Shown here one piece after another: positions 37,965 through 47,663 of a DNA stretch of 64,000 bases. This DNA comes from Dissulfurimicrobium hydrothermale (GTDB taxonomy: Bacteria > Desulfobacterota > Dissulfuribacteria > Dissulfuribacterales > Sh68): NCBI RefSeq assembly GCF_022026155.1, contig NZ_CP085041.1, positions 962,306 through 1,026,305 of the forward strand, written 5' to 3'. Position numbers and translations under genes: made by a program. Positions within the stretch are counted from its first letter, which is position 1, and every line of letters starts with the position of its first letter. Under the pieces are notes generated by a model that worked only from the letters and a program-made list of their open reading frames with translations, made no database searches and had not been told where the DNA came from.

Positions 37965-38744
37965 ATGCCGGAAAAGATATCAGAAAAAATAGAAAAGACA
38001 AAACAGATAACATCGGGCAGTCTCCAGGCCGAGCCTTCATTGGCGAGGGATCTTGCGAGATTCCTCATGTTCATCCGCTGCTTTATTATCGAGACCTTGG
38101 TAGTCTTTTTCGTCTCCACGTTTATCATTTATTGGTTTTCACCCCACATATTGGCGGTCATGCAAAGACATCTCGCCACCCCTTGCCTTGCATTTTTCGG
38201 GGTCATGGAGCCTGTCGTGGCGCTTTTAAAACTTTCAAGTATAGTGGCCCTTGCATTCATTGCGCCTTTTGTGGCCTTCCGGGTATCTCAAGGACTCGCG
38301 GCGGTCTTTGGGATGACAAGGCGCTTTTCCTTTATGGTTGCCGCAAGTTCGCTGATCCTGTTCTATTCCGGCGCTGCATTTTGCTATCTTGTGACACTGC
38401 CGTTCGGCGCAAGATTTCTTTTGGAATATCAATCAGAGCACCTCAGGCCGATTATATCGGTTGGGCGTTTTGTGGATTTTGCCGGCTTTTTTATGCTTGG
38501 ATTCGGGTTCATATTTGAGTTGCCGCTTCTCATGACTGTGTTGTGTCGGCTAAATGTCTGCAGTTATAAACTGTTCGTACGTCAGAGGCGTTATGCAATA
38601 CTTCTTATAAGTATTGTAGCTGCGGTGCTTACACCAACGCCGGATGTATTCAATATGACGCTTATGGGATTACCGCTGTATTTTTTATATGAACTTGGTA
38701 TAATCTTCGCCAGAATGAACAGCCGGTTAGGATCTTGTCCTTGA
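37965..38744 (+). CDS. tatC: TatC-like twin-arginine translocase subunit, divergent
   Basis: A 259-aa six-helix membrane protein. The second half is typical (GFFMLGFGFIFELPLLM with the conserved FELP glutamate; AAVLTPTPDVFNM; GLPLYFLYELGI). The N-terminal HLxELR motif of TatC, part of the signal-peptide site, is replaced by RDLARFLMFIR, so recognition may differ or tolerate change. ATG 37965 follows AAGG by 5 bases. No tatA or tatB is adjacent. A likely client is the Rieske protein encoded at 20824. Confidence 0.82.
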   Translation: MPEKISEKIEKTKQITSGSLQAEPSLARDLARFLMFIRCFIIETLVVFFVSTFIIYWFSPHILAVMQRHLATPCLAFFGVMEPVVALLKLSSIVALAFIAPFVAFRVSQGLAAVFGMTRRFSFMVAASSLILFYSGAAFCYLVTLPFGARFLLEYQSEHLRPIISVGRFVDFAGFFMLGFGFIFELPLLMTVLCRLNVCSYKLFVRQRRYAILLISIVAAVLTPTPDVFNMTLMGLPLYFLYELGIIFARMNSRLGSCP

Positions 38745-38832
38745 CAATGGTCTGTCAGCATATATAGTTACCTGTTTATTGAAAAGACGCGCGTATCGAC
38801 CGGCCAGGCAGGTTGAGATATCTTAAAGTAAT

Positions 38833-39378
38833 ATGGATAAAATTACATACCCTGACAGGTATCTGATATCTATAGAAGATATCCCCGAAGAGGGTCTATG
38901 TGTCCATTGCGACGACGTATCTAATATCCTGTCTGATCAGGACGACCCGGCCCTTGCAGGGCCGGTGGGGGCCGATGTCTGTCTTAATAGAGTGGACGGC
39001 CTGATATATCTTCAGGGTTCTGTCAAGGCCGCAGTGAACCTGGTTTGCGACCGCTGCCTGAATCCATATCAGTTAGATATAGATGCGGCTTTTTCTTATC
39101 TGCTGATCCCACAGTCCCTTGAAAAGGAAGGGTTTGATGCGGCAGCAAAAGGAAAAGATGCGGAGATATTGACTTACAATGGGAAAGATGTCCCTTTTGG
39201 CGAGATATTGAGGGAACAGATCTTGCTTCAGATACCTTTTCGGAGGTTGTGCAATGATGGCTGCAAAGGGATATGTCCTTCATGTGGGGCCGATCTCAAC
39301 AAAGAGGCATGCCACTGTGAAAAAGATATAAAACAGGGCCCCTTTACTGTTTTAAAGGGATTGAAGATGCGACCTTGA
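38833..39378 (+). CDS. DUF177 (YceD-like) protein upstream of rpmF
   Basis: A 181-aa protein of the DUF177/YceD family, which almost always precedes rpmF and has been linked to 23S rRNA handling. It has the paired cysteines VCDRCL near residue 75 and CNDGCKGICPSCGADLN near 140, which may bind zinc. The end (KQGPFTVLKGLK) is also family-like. No clear ribosome-binding site is seen. Confidence 0.88.
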   Translation: MDKITYPDRYLISIEDIPEEGLCVHCDDVSNILSDQDDPALAGPVGADVCLNRVDGLIYLQGSVKAAVNLVCDRCLNPYQLDIDAAFSYLLIPQSLEKEGFDAAAKGKDAEILTYNGKDVPFGEILREQILLQIPFRRLCNDGCKGICPSCGADLNKEACHCEKDIKQGPFTVLKGLKMRP

Positions 39379-39459
39379 TCGGGCATCATGAGATGCATGC
39401 ACTTGGGTTATATGTAGAATTTTGGCACTCGATAATATTTTTTATGGAGGTAATTATAA

Positions 39460-39645
39460 ATGGGCATCCCGAAGAAGAAACCATCCAGAGCAAGGAGGGG
39501 AAACCGTCGTTCTCATGATTCGTTGACCCCTCCGTGTTTTTCTGCATGTCCGCAATGCACTGAACCCAAGCTCTCGCATAGGATATGCCCTCAGTGTGGG
39601 ACATATAAGGGCAAGGTTTTTAATCAGAAAGAAGATATTTCTTAA
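39460..39645 (+). CDS. rpmF: 50S ribosomal protein L32
   Basis: A 61-aa ribosomal protein with the N-terminal GIPKKKPSRARRGNRRSHD and a zinc ribbon CPQC...CPQC (C-x2-C twice). GGAGG lies before the ATG. It is followed 5 bases later by plsX, the standard DUF177-rpmF-plsX-fab order that links ribosome and membrane synthesis. Confidence 0.97.
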   Translation: MGIPKKKPSRARRGNRRSHDSLTPPCFSACPQCTEPKLSHRICPQCGTYKGKVFNQKEDIS

Positions 39646-39650
39646 TAACC

Positions 39651-40667
39651 ATGAAGGTAGCGGTTGACGCCATGGGAGGCGACAACGGCCCAAGGGTCTT
39701 GATTGAAGGGGCCGTTGCGGCTGCTAGGGAAAAGGGTATAGAGATCACGCTGGTCGGCCGTGAAGATTTGATCAGGAAACACTTGGAACGCATTGGTGCC
39801 ACTGGCCTTCCTATAGACATATATCCAGCTTCCCAGGTGGTTGAAATGAAGGAATCCCCGGCTGATTCATTGCGGCGCAAGAAGGATTCAACAATCAGGG
39901 TCGCTTTTGAGCTTGCAGCTAGGGGTGAGGCGCAGGCTGTAGTAAGTGCTGGCAATTCAGGAGCGACCCTTGCCACTGCTATGGTTACGCTTGACAGGAT
40001 AAACAGCGTCAGGCCGGCCATTGCAACTATGATGCCGACCCTTAAAGATCCGGTTGTCATGATAGATGTCGGCGCCAACGTGGACTGCAAACCCCATCAT
40101 CTACTTCAGTTTGGCATAATGGGGGCGGTCTTTGCCAGCAAGGTGGCGAAGACCAGGACTAGACCAAGGGTCGGATTGATGAGCATAGGGGAGGAGGGGT
40201 CAAAGGGCAACCTTCAGGTAAGGCGCGCCTATGATCTCCTTTCTGCAAGCGGTTTGAATTTTGTGGGCAATGTTGAGGGCAGGGATGTATTCAAGGGCGA
40301 GGTGGATGTAGTCGTCTGTGACGGTTTTGTGGGCAATATCTGTTTGAAGCTTAGTGAGGGTTTTGCAGAGGCTGCGCTTATTATGTTGAGGGCTGAGATG
40401 AAGAGGAGTTTCATGGCCAAGATAGGGTACAGGCTTGCCTGGAATGCCTTTCAAAGGTTTAAGAAACGCGTTGATTATTCAGAATATGGTGGTGCGCCCC
40501 TTCTGGGGATAAAAGGCGTAGCTATCATATGTCATGGCCGTTCCGGTGTTAAGGCTGTCAAGAACGCCGTATGTATGGCCCACGAGCTTGCCATGGCCGA
40601 TCTCTCGGGCCAGATTGCCGAGGCCATAGGAAGAGATCCTATAAGACTATCGAGTGCAGTGACCTGA
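39651..40667 (+). CDS. plsX: Phosphate acyltransferase PlsX
   Basis: A 338-aa enzyme making acyl-phosphate from acyl-ACP for phospholipid synthesis. It has VAVDAMGGDNGP at the start, SAGNSGATLA, MIDVGANVDCKP and the C-terminal GAPLLGIKGVAIICHGRS. The length is normal. fabH begins one base after the stop. Confidence 0.97.
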   Translation: MKVAVDAMGGDNGPRVLIEGAVAAAREKGIEITLVGREDLIRKHLERIGATGLPIDIYPASQVVEMKESPADSLRRKKDSTIRVAFELAARGEAQAVVSAGNSGATLATAMVTLDRINSVRPAIATMMPTLKDPVVMIDVGANVDCKPHHLLQFGIMGAVFASKVAKTRTRPRVGLMSIGEEGSKGNLQVRRAYDLLSASGLNFVGNVEGRDVFKGEVDVVVCDGFVGNICLKLSEGFAEAALIMLRAEMKRSFMAKIGYRLAWNAFQRFKKRVDYSEYGGAPLLGIKGVAIICHGRSGVKAVKNAVCMAHELAMADLSGQIAEAIGRDPIRLSSAVT

Positions 40668-40668
40668 A

Positions 40669-41652
40669 ATGCCTAATCGGGCCATCATAATAGGGACAGG
40701 ATCAGCCCTCCCCAGCCGACTTCTCACGAATAGAGACCTAGAGGCTATGGTGGAGACGAGCGATGAGTGGATAAAGACAAGGACCGGTATAGAACAGCGT
40801 TATATAGTCGGCGAAGGGGAGACCAATTCCTTTCTTGCCACTAGGGCTGCAAAGAACGCACTCGAAATGGCTGGAGTCCGCCCGCAGGAACTAGATCTCA
40901 TCATAGTCGGTACTCTTACGCCTGATACGCCAATGCCGTCCGTAGCATGTCTTGTCCAGAAAGAGCTTGGCGCCAAAAAGGCGGGTGCATTCGACTTGTC
41001 TGCTACATGTTCCGGTTTCATCTATGGCCTTTCTATAGCCGACAAGTTTATTCGCGACAACCGCAAAATGAAGATACTTGTGATCGGCAGTGAGGTGCTT
41101 TCAAGACGCGTCAATTGGACAGATAGGACTACATGTGTATTGTTTGGAGACGGTGCAGGGGCGGCGGTTGTCACGGGCACTAAGGAAGACAGAGGCATAC
41201 TTTCGACCCATCTCCATGCGGATGGCGCCTTGGGAGATCTCTTGACCATCAAAGGTCTCGGCACGGCCCATCCCGTAACCATGGAGATGCTCGAGCTGGG
41301 CTGGCAGTATATTCAGATGCAGGGCAGGGAGGTATTCAAGCATGCAGTCAAGGCCCTTGAGTCTGTGGCCTGGGAGGCGCTCAATGCAAATGGCTGGACA
41401 ACAGATCAGGTGGATCTTCTGATAGCGCACCAGGCAAACATGCGTATACTCGATTTTCTTAGGGAAAAGCTAGGACTTACAACAGATAAGGTCTTTATCA
41501 ATATACACAAGTATGGTAATACCTCGGCGGCAAGCATTCCGATAGCGCTTGACGAGGCGAATCGTTCAAGATTGCTTTTGCCCGGCTCTAAGCTGCTGAT
41601 GGTGGCCTTCGGGGGCGGTTTTACCTGGGGGTCATTGGCAATGCGCTGGTAA
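40669..41652 (+). CDS. fabH: 3-oxoacyl-ACP synthase III FabH
   Basis: A 327-aa enzyme that starts fatty-acid synthesis from acyl-CoA and malonyl-ACP. The catalytic triad is visible: Cys in SATCSGFIYG, His in IAHQANMRI and Asn in KYGNTSAASIP. It directly follows plsX. A gap of 75 bases separates it from the acyl-CoA dehydrogenase gene, where fabD and fabG would normally follow. Confidence 0.97.
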   Translation: MPNRAIIIGTGSALPSRLLTNRDLEAMVETSDEWIKTRTGIEQRYIVGEGETNSFLATRAAKNALEMAGVRPQELDLIIVGTLTPDTPMPSVACLVQKELGAKKAGAFDLSATCSGFIYGLSIADKFIRDNRKMKILVIGSEVLSRRVNWTDRTTCVLFGDGAGAAVVTGTKEDRGILSTHLHADGALGDLLTIKGLGTAHPVTMEMLELGWQYIQMQGREVFKHAVKALESVAWEALNANGWTTDQVDLLIAHQANMRILDFLREKLGLTTDKVFINIHKYGNTSAASIPIALDEANRSRLLLPGSKLLMVAFGGGFTWGSLAMRW

Positions 41653-41727
41653 ATGCAAGGTGATTAAATCCTTATTAATTAAGCGGAGTTAGGCACCTTT
41701 AATAAATATCAATAAAGGATTCAAACT

Positions 41728-42903
41728 ATGGCCCAAGTTAATTATTTTTTGACCGAAGAGCAGCAGATGATCGTTGAATTGGCCCGCAAGATATCAAGAG
41801 AAAAGATCGTCCCTGTCCGGGCCGAATTGGATGAAAAAGAGGAATTTCCGTGGGATATTATAAAAGACCTTGCGCAGGCCGATCTGTTCGGCCTTTATAT
41901 ACCAGAGGCCTATGGTGGCCTTGGTGCAGGGTGTTTTGAGATGTGTCTTGCACTTGAAGAGCTGGCCTATGGTTGTATAGCTGTGACGACTACATTCGCG
42001 GCTAGCGCCCTTGGTGGTTATCCTATACTGCTCTTCGGTTCCGAGGAACAGAAGGCTAGATATCTGCCGGATATAGCTTCAGGCAGGCGTCTGTCGGCCT
42101 TTGGTCTTACCGAAGCAAATGCAGGTAGTGATGTGGCCGCCATCCAGACTACGGCGGTCGAAGAAGGCGGGTCATGGGTTTTGAACGGGACAAAGCAGTG
42201 GATTACGAGTGGAGGGGAGGCAGATATATATACGATCATTGCGCTTACGGACAGAAACAAGGGGGCACGCGGTGCCACCGCTTTTATTGTGGAGAAAGGG
42301 GATCCGGGTTTAGGCTTCGGTAAAAAGGAGCGCAAGATGGGCCTCAGGGCCTCATCGACACGTGAGTTAATATTCAATGACTGCAGAATACCCAAAGATC
42401 GTGTATTGGGAAAGAGGGGACAGGGTTTTATAATCGCCATGAGGACCCTTGACCTTGCCCGTCCTGGTATCGGCGCTATAGGTGTAGGTCTTGCGCAGGC
42501 CGCCTTTGATGAGGCGTTGAAATATGCAAAGGAGCGCATCCAGTTCGGCCAGTCTATCATGTCTTTTCAGGCCATTCAGCATATGCTGGCTGATATGGTG
42601 ACTCAGATAGAGGCATCCCGCGCCTTGGTCTATGCGGTGGCGAGGACCATTGATGCAGGGGCCAAGGACTTCGCCAAACTCTCGGCGATGGCCAAGTTGT
42701 TTCCGACCGATATGGCTATGAAGGCGACGACCGATGCAGTTCAGATACTCGGTGGTTATGGCTACATGAAGGACTACCCTGTCGAAAAGATGATGCGGGA
42801 TGCGAAGGTCCTTCAGATATATGAAGGCACGAACCAGATATTAAGAAACGTGATAGGCCAGGCTATAAATAAGGAGTATGCAATCAGGGGTTGCGGAAAT
42901 TGA
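41728..42903 (+). CDS. Acyl-CoA dehydrogenase family flavoprotein
   Basis: A 391-aa FAD enzyme of the short-chain acyl-CoA dehydrogenase type. It has FGLTEANAGSDVA, the FAD-binding RGQGFIIAMRTLD and the ending GGYGYMKDYPVEKMMRD with LQIYEGTNQI, in which the Glu is the catalytic base of butyryl-CoA-type enzymes. It is followed by etfB and etfA, which would exchange its electrons. Its place inside the fatty-acid synthesis cluster suggests work on acyl or enoyl thioesters there; direction (oxidation or reduction) is not known. Confidence 0.93.
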   Translation: MAQVNYFLTEEQQMIVELARKISREKIVPVRAELDEKEEFPWDIIKDLAQADLFGLYIPEAYGGLGAGCFEMCLALEELAYGCIAVTTTFAASALGGYPILLFGSEEQKARYLPDIASGRRLSAFGLTEANAGSDVAAIQTTAVEEGGSWVLNGTKQWITSGGEADIYTIIALTDRNKGARGATAFIVEKGDPGLGFGKKERKMGLRASSTRELIFNDCRIPKDRVLGKRGQGFIIAMRTLDLARPGIGAIGVGLAQAAFDEALKYAKERIQFGQSIMSFQAIQHMLADMVTQIEASRALVYAVARTIDAGAKDFAKLSAMAKLFPTDMAMKATTDAVQILGGYGYMKDYPVEKMMRDAKVLQIYEGTNQILRNVIGQAINKEYAIRGCGN

Positions 42904-42929
42904 TCCAGCCTGTTTGCATTTTTCATTCT

Positions 42930-43721
42930 ATGCCATTCAATATAATCGTCTGTATAAAACAGGTGCCTGATGTAAAAACAGTCAGATTTGATCCAAAGAC
43001 GGGGACTCTGATAAGAGACGGAGTTGGTGCAGTGATAAATCCTGTGGACTTAAACGCCCTCGAGGCTGGTCTCGGGCTCAAAGATGCCGTTGGCGGCGAG
43101 ATCACGGCGGTTTCGATGGGTCCGCCTCAGGCTAAAGAGGCCTTGATGGAGGCGATGGCGATGGGCGTTGATAAAGGTGTGCTCCTTTCAGACCGCGCCT
43201 TTGCTGGTTCTGATACACTTGCGACTACTTATATCCTTGCCAAGGCCATAGAGAGACTTGGGGCATTTGATATTGTGCTGTGCGGCAAACAGTCACTTGA
43301 CGGCGATACAGCTCAGGTCGGGCCTGGTCTTGCTGCAAGACTTGGTATACCAAGTGTTGCATATGTGGAGGAGATGAGATTGGTTGAAGGCGGTATGTTC
43401 AGACTCAGGCGTGAGACTGATTTGGGTTGCGATATCGTTGAAATCGAGCCACCTTTTCTTGCGACTGTCTTGCCTTCTATCAATAAGCCGAGACTACCTT
43501 CTTTAAAGGGTAAGATTAGGGCTAAAAAGACAGGGGTGATTGTCTGGGATGCAGACGACATCCAGGTTGATCCTGAGAAAATAGGCCTGAATGGGTCGCC
43601 TACACGCGTGCTCTCAACCTATGTCAAAGGTTTTGACGCAAAAGGTGAGATGCTTTCGGGGACTGCGGAAGAACAGGCGGATGCCTTGGTGAAGAGGCTC
43701 AAAGATGCAAATTTGCTTTAG
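42930..43721 (+). CDS. etfB: Electron-transfer flavoprotein beta subunit
   Basis: A 263-aa Etf subunit. It has NIIVCIKQVPD at the start, then VINPVDLNALEAGL, SMGPPQAKEAL, SDRAFAGSDTLATTYILAKA and DGDTAQVGPGLA, which resemble the clostridial, butyryl-CoA-dehydrogenase-linked (bifurcating) group rather than the mitochondrial group. The frame opens at 42891, but Met 42930 gives the family start; no ribosome-binding site is visible there. It follows the dehydrogenase gene by 26 bases. Confidence 0.92.
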   Translation: MPFNIIVCIKQVPDVKTVRFDPKTGTLIRDGVGAVINPVDLNALEAGLGLKDAVGGEITAVSMGPPQAKEALMEAMAMGVDKGVLLSDRAFAGSDTLATTYILAKAIERLGAFDIVLCGKQSLDGDTAQVGPGLAARLGIPSVAYVEEMRLVEGGMFRLRRETDLGCDIVEIEPPFLATVLPSINKPRLPSLKGKIRAKKTGVIVWDADDIQVDPEKIGLNGSPTRVLSTYVKGFDAKGEMLSGTAEEQADALVKRLKDANLL

Positions 43722-43754
43722 TCGGTAGATGGTTATTGGATCTAAGGTCAGGGG

Positions 43755-44813
43755 ATGCAAGATATTTCTTTAGAAAAAGATGTATGCGTCAAAGACGGTG
43801 GGGTGAATCCGTGGCGCGGGTTATGGGTGGCCGCCGAGTGTCCGGACAACAAATTGAATGATATCATCCTTGAGCTCATTGCCAAGGGTCGAATCCTTGC
43901 GGACAAGCTCGATACGCACGTTACAGCCATATTGATGGGTTCAGACGTATCATGGGCCGCTGAGACGCTCATAAGGCATGGGGCTGATAAGGTCTTTGTG
44001 GTTGAACATCCCGAGCTTGCTCCGTTTACTGAAGAGGTATATTCAAGTGTTCTGGCAGGGCTTGCACGCAGATATAGACCGGAAATCATACTTGCAGGCG
44101 CTACTTTGGCTGGGCGGGCATATATACCGAGGGTCGCAACCCTTCTAGAGACAGGGCTTACCGCTGATTGCATGGATCTTGATGTGAACGTCGAAGACAG
44201 GACGCTTTTGCAGACAAGACCTGGCTGGGGCGGCAATCTGTTCGTAACGATCGCATGTCCGACTCGCAGGCCGCAGATGGCCACAGTGAGACCGCATGTC
44301 TTTAAAAAGGGTCAAGACGACCCAAGGCGTCACGGCGAGACCGTTTTTATAAGACTTGAAGGAGAGTGGTTCTTGCATAGGGTCAGGGTGATCGAATCCA
44401 TAAAGGAGAAGGCCGTTGCCGAGAACGACCTCTATGGCGCCAAGGTCGTCGTAGTTGCCGGCCGTGGGGTGGAGAACGATAAGGATATGGCACTTGTGAA
44501 GGAGCTTGCCGAGGTGTTGGGCGGTGTCGTGGGCGGGACCAGACCTGTTGTAGACGCAGGGTTGCTCCCTGAAAAGCTGCAGGTCGGCCAGTCGGGGGTG
44601 AGCATATCTCCGAGACTCTATATTGGCATCGGCGTTTCAGGGGCGGTTCAACATACCGCTGGCATAAAAGGCGCAGGGGTCATTGTTGCTATCAATAAGG
44701 ATCCAGATGCACCGATATTTGGTCTGTCCACATATGGCCTTGTAGGTGATTTTAGGGACATCGTACCCGAGTTGATAAGGCGGATAAGGCATAAAAACCG
44801 GAGAGGTGGTTAG
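43755..44813 (+). CDS. etfA: Electron-transfer flavoprotein alpha subunit
   Basis: A 352-aa partner of EtfB. The C-terminal FAD domain has GRGVENDKDMALVKELAEVLGG, TRPVVDAGLLP, QVGQSGVSISPRLYIGIGVSGAVQH and AINKDPDAPIFGLSTYGLVGD. The N-terminal part has an extra stretch with CVKDGGVNPWRGLWVAAEC. It is followed by fabG two bases after the stop, so it is part of the fab transcription unit. Confidence 0.94.
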   Translation: MQDISLEKDVCVKDGGVNPWRGLWVAAECPDNKLNDIILELIAKGRILADKLDTHVTAILMGSDVSWAAETLIRHGADKVFVVEHPELAPFTEEVYSSVLAGLARRYRPEIILAGATLAGRAYIPRVATLLETGLTADCMDLDVNVEDRTLLQTRPGWGGNLFVTIACPTRRPQMATVRPHVFKKGQDDPRRHGETVFIRLEGEWFLHRVRVIESIKEKAVAENDLYGAKVVVVAGRGVENDKDMALVKELAEVLGGVVGGTRPVVDAGLLPEKLQVGQSGVSISPRLYIGIGVSGAVQHTAGIKGAGVIVAINKDPDAPIFGLSTYGLVGDFRDIVPELIRRIRHKNRRGG

Positions 44814-44815
44814 AG

Positions 44816-45574
44816 ATGGGTTGTGAACAGATATTGAAGGATAAGATTGCCCTGGTCACAGGCGGTTCAAGGGGTATAGGTCGGGCCATCTGCCTTAAAC
44901 TGGCTAGTCTGGGTGCGCGTGTTTTTATAAATTATGCAAATAATGAGGCGGCGGCAAGGACTGTAATGGATGAAATAACACGTTCAGGTGGCCGTGCATC
45001 TCTGCTGCCATTTGATGTATCCGACAGAGGCGCCGCGTCAGATTCCATAAAGAGATTGATATCAGATGCCGGTGCGCTTCATATACTGGTCAACAATGCT
45101 GGCATAGCGAGAGACAATCTTGCCGTGCGGATGAAGCAAGAGGATTGGGATAGCGTCATATCCATAAACCTGACAGGCGCCTTCAACTGCATCCAGTCTG
45201 CCCTAACGGCCATGATGAAGCAGAGATGGGGGCGTATTGTAAATATAGGTTCTGTAGTGGGTACCATGGGGAACGCAGGCCAGGCTAATTACGCGGCTGC
45301 AAAGGCCGGGCTTGAGGGTCTTACGAGATCTATAGCGCTTGAGGTGGCGTCAAGGGGTATCACGGCCAATGTGGTGTCACCTGGTTTTATAGATACCGAC
45401 ATGACCGCAGGGTTGTCGGATAAGATCCGAGAGCAGTTGCTCGCGCATATACCCATGGGTAGGATGGGTAGAGTTGAAGATGTGGCCGAGGCGGTGGCCT
45501 TTCTTTCCTCCGATGGGGCTTCATATATCACAGGTCATGTGTTGCATGTAAACGGAGGATTGTTCTGCGACTAA
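44816..45574 (+). CDS. fabG: 3-oxoacyl-ACP reductase FabG
   Basis: A 252-aa short-chain dehydrogenase. It has the NADPH-binding VTGGSRGIGRAI, NNAGIARDN, the catalytic Ser in NIGSVVGTMGN, YAAAKAG (Tyr and Lys) and the C-terminal SYITGHVLHVNGG. It catalyses the first reduction of the fatty-acid cycle and precedes acpP. Confidence 0.96.
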   Translation: MGCEQILKDKIALVTGGSRGIGRAICLKLASLGARVFINYANNEAAARTVMDEITRSGGRASLLPFDVSDRGAASDSIKRLISDAGALHILVNNAGIARDNLAVRMKQEDWDSVISINLTGAFNCIQSALTAMMKQRWGRIVNIGSVVGTMGNAGQANYAAAKAGLEGLTRSIALEVASRGITANVVSPGFIDTDMTAGLSDKIREQLLAHIPMGRMGRVEDVAEAVAFLSSDGASYITGHVLHVNGGLFCD

Positions 45575-45629
45575 GGAGTTTTGATCTGGACAGTATATAA
45601 TTCAAATTTTAAGGAGGTTTGAACAAAAG

Positions 45630-45866
45630 ATGGACATAGAAAATAAGATGGTTGACATTATTGCCAGCCAGCTGAGCGTGGCCAAGGAAAAGGTCGTGCC
45701 GTCAGCCTCGTTCGTGGATGATTTGGGCGCTGATTCTCTTGATCTCGTAGAACTGGTTATGGCTATGGAGGAGGAGTTTGGGATCGAGATAGCAGATGAA
45801 GATGCCGAAAAGATGCAGACTGTACAAAACGCCATAGATTTCATAAAGGCCCATTCTGGCAAGTAA
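45630..45866 (+). CDS. acpP: Acyl carrier protein
   Basis: A 78-aa acidic carrier with the phosphopantetheine Ser in [20 protein letters not shown] lies upstream of the ATG. It sits between fabG and fabF in the usual order and carries the growing chain for PlsX, FabH, FabG and FabF. Confidence 0.98.
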   Translation: MDIENKMVDIIASQLSVAKEKVVPSASFVDDLGADSLDLVELVMAMEEEFGIEIADEDAEKMQTVQNAIDFIKAHSGK

Positions 45867-45888
45867 TTTTTCAAGATCAGGGTAGAAT

Positions 45889-47145
45889 ATGGCAAATCCT
45901 CAGAAGCGGCGCGTGGTGGTGACAGGGCTTGGCCTTATCAGCCCCCTTGGGATAGGGGTGGATTTGAGCTGGGCGAATCTAGTGGCTGGGAAGAGCGGCA
46001 TAGGTCCGGTTACACGTTTTGATGCAAGTGGTTATGATTGTCAGATAGCAGGTGAGGTCAAAGGGTTTGAGCCGGCGGATTTTTTTCCTGCAAAGCTTGT
46101 CAAGCGTATAGATTTATTTGTAGCTTATGCCCTGGTCGGAACGAAGATGGCGATGGAAGACGCGGGACTTGAGATATCGGCCGAATTGGCCCCTAGATGC
46201 GGTGTCATAACCGGTTGCGGTCTTGGTGGGCTCGGGACTATTGAACACTATAGAGATATCCTTGTACAGAAAGGGCCGGGGAGGGTGAGCCCGTTTTTTA
46301 TCCCTATGGCCATACCCAATATGGCATCAGGCCAGATATCTATAATTTTCGGTGCAAAGGGGCCCAATACGGTGCTGTGCACGGCCTGCGCTGCAGGGAC
46401 CCATGCCATCGGTGAGGCGTTCAAGACCATCCAAAGGGGTGACGCGGATGTCATGATCTGCGGTGGAACGGAATCGGTGATTACCCCTCTCGCACTCAGC
46501 GGGTTTGCATCATTAAAGGCCTTGTCCGTAAGAAACAATGAGCCTGAGAGGGCGTCAAGGCCTTTTGAGAGGGACCGTGACGGGTTTGTAATAGGCGAGG
46601 GCGCAGGCATGCTTGTCATAGAAGGGCTTGATCACGCCATTAAGCGCGGGGCCCATATACGTTCTGAGATAGTCGGATATGGCCTTACAGGTGATGCCTT
46701 TCATATGACGGCCCCGCCGGATGACGGGGAGGGGGCTGCGAGGTGCATGCAGATGGCCCTTGATGATGCCGGACTCAGCTATAGGGACATAGACTATATA
46801 AATGCCCATGGTACAAGCACGCCACTTAATGATGTGTGTGAAACCAGAGCAGTTAAGGCCGTGTTCAAGGAGAAGGCGGGGAAGATACCCATAAGTTCCA
46901 CCAAGTCCATGACGGGCCATCTTCTCGGGGGTGCAGGCGGAATCGAGGCGGTGTTCTCGGTAAAGACCATTGAGGAAGGGATTATCCCGCCGACGATAAA
47001 TTATGAAAATCCTGATCCTGAGTGTGACCTCGATTATGTGCCGAACGTTGCAAGGCGCGGTGATATAAAAGTTGTAATGTCCAATTCATTCGGTTTCGGT
47101 GGGACGAATGCCGTTCTTGTGTTCAGGCGCTATGAAGAAAAGTAA
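45889..47145 (+). CDS. fabF: 3-oxoacyl-ACP synthase II FabF
   Basis: A 418-aa condensing enzyme. The active-site Cys is in [14 protein letters not shown], the two His in [12 protein letters not shown] and [15 protein letters not shown], and GFGGTNA near the end. The length is normal. It elongates acyl-ACP and helps set chain length and saturation. rpiB follows 44 bases later. Confidence 0.97.
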   Translation: MANPQKRRVVVTGLGLISPLGIGVDLSWANLVAGKSGIGPVTRFDASGYDCQIAGEVKGFEPADFFPAKLVKRIDLFVAYALVGTKMAMEDAGLEISAELAPRCGVITGCGLGGLGTIEHYRDILVQKGPGRVSPFFIPMAIPNMASGQISIIFGAKGPNTVLCTACAAGTHAIGEAFKTIQRGDADVMICGGTESVITPLALSGFASLKALSVRNNEPERASRPFERDRDGFVIGEGAGMLVIEGLDHAIKRGAHIRSEIVGYGLTGDAFHMTAPPDDGEGAARCMQMALDDAGLSYRDIDYINAHGTSTPLNDVCETRAVKAVFKEKAGKIPISSTKSMTGHLLGGAGGIEAVFSVKTIEEGIIPPTINYENPDPECDLDYVPNVARRGDIKVVMSNSFGFGGTNAVLVFRRYEEK

Positions 47146-47189
47146 GGTATCAGTCTTCAAAAAATATGGGGGTTTGATCTAAAGGGTCT

Positions 47190-47621
47190 ATGAAGATAGC
47201 AATCGGGGCGGATCATGGCGGTTTTGATCTGAAAGAGACCCTGAAAGATATCATAAAGGGTCTTGGACATGAGATCAAAGACATCGGGTGTTATTCAAAA
47301 GAGCCTGTAAATTATCCTGAGATAGGTCGGATGGTGGTTGGTCTTGTCGCATCGGGTATGGCTGAGCGGGGGATCCTTATCTGCGGGACTGGCATAGGTA
47401 TGTCTATAATGGCGAACAGGACCCGTGGTATTAGGGCGGCCTTGTGTCATGAGATATATACGGCTCGTATGAGTCGTGAACACAATGATGCAAACATACT
47501 TTGCATGGGCGGCAGAGTGGTTGGTCCGGCGATAGCGGAAGAGATGGTAAAATGCTGGCTTTCCACCCAGTTTGCCGGTGGTCGTCATGCCTGCAGATTG
47601 GCTATGATAGATCAGAAATAG
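47190..47621 (+). CDS. rpiB: Ribose 5-phosphate isomerase B
   Basis: A 143-aa sugar isomerase of the RpiB/LacAB family. It has IGADHGGFDLKETL, the catalytic Cys in ICGTGIGMSIMANR, and RAALCHEIYTARMSREHNDANI. It joins the pentose phosphate pathway. The fabF-rpiB-glyA order is common in related bacteria. Confidence 0.96.
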   Translation: MKIAIGADHGGFDLKETLKDIIKGLGHEIKDIGCYSKEPVNYPEIGRMVVGLVASGMAERGILICGTGIGMSIMANRTRGIRAALCHEIYTARMSREHNDANILCMGGRVVGPAIAEEMVKCWLSTQFAGGRHACRLAMIDQK

Positions 47622-47663
47622 TTTTTTGACAGGCAGCCCAGTCCTGTCGGATTGGAGAGAAAT

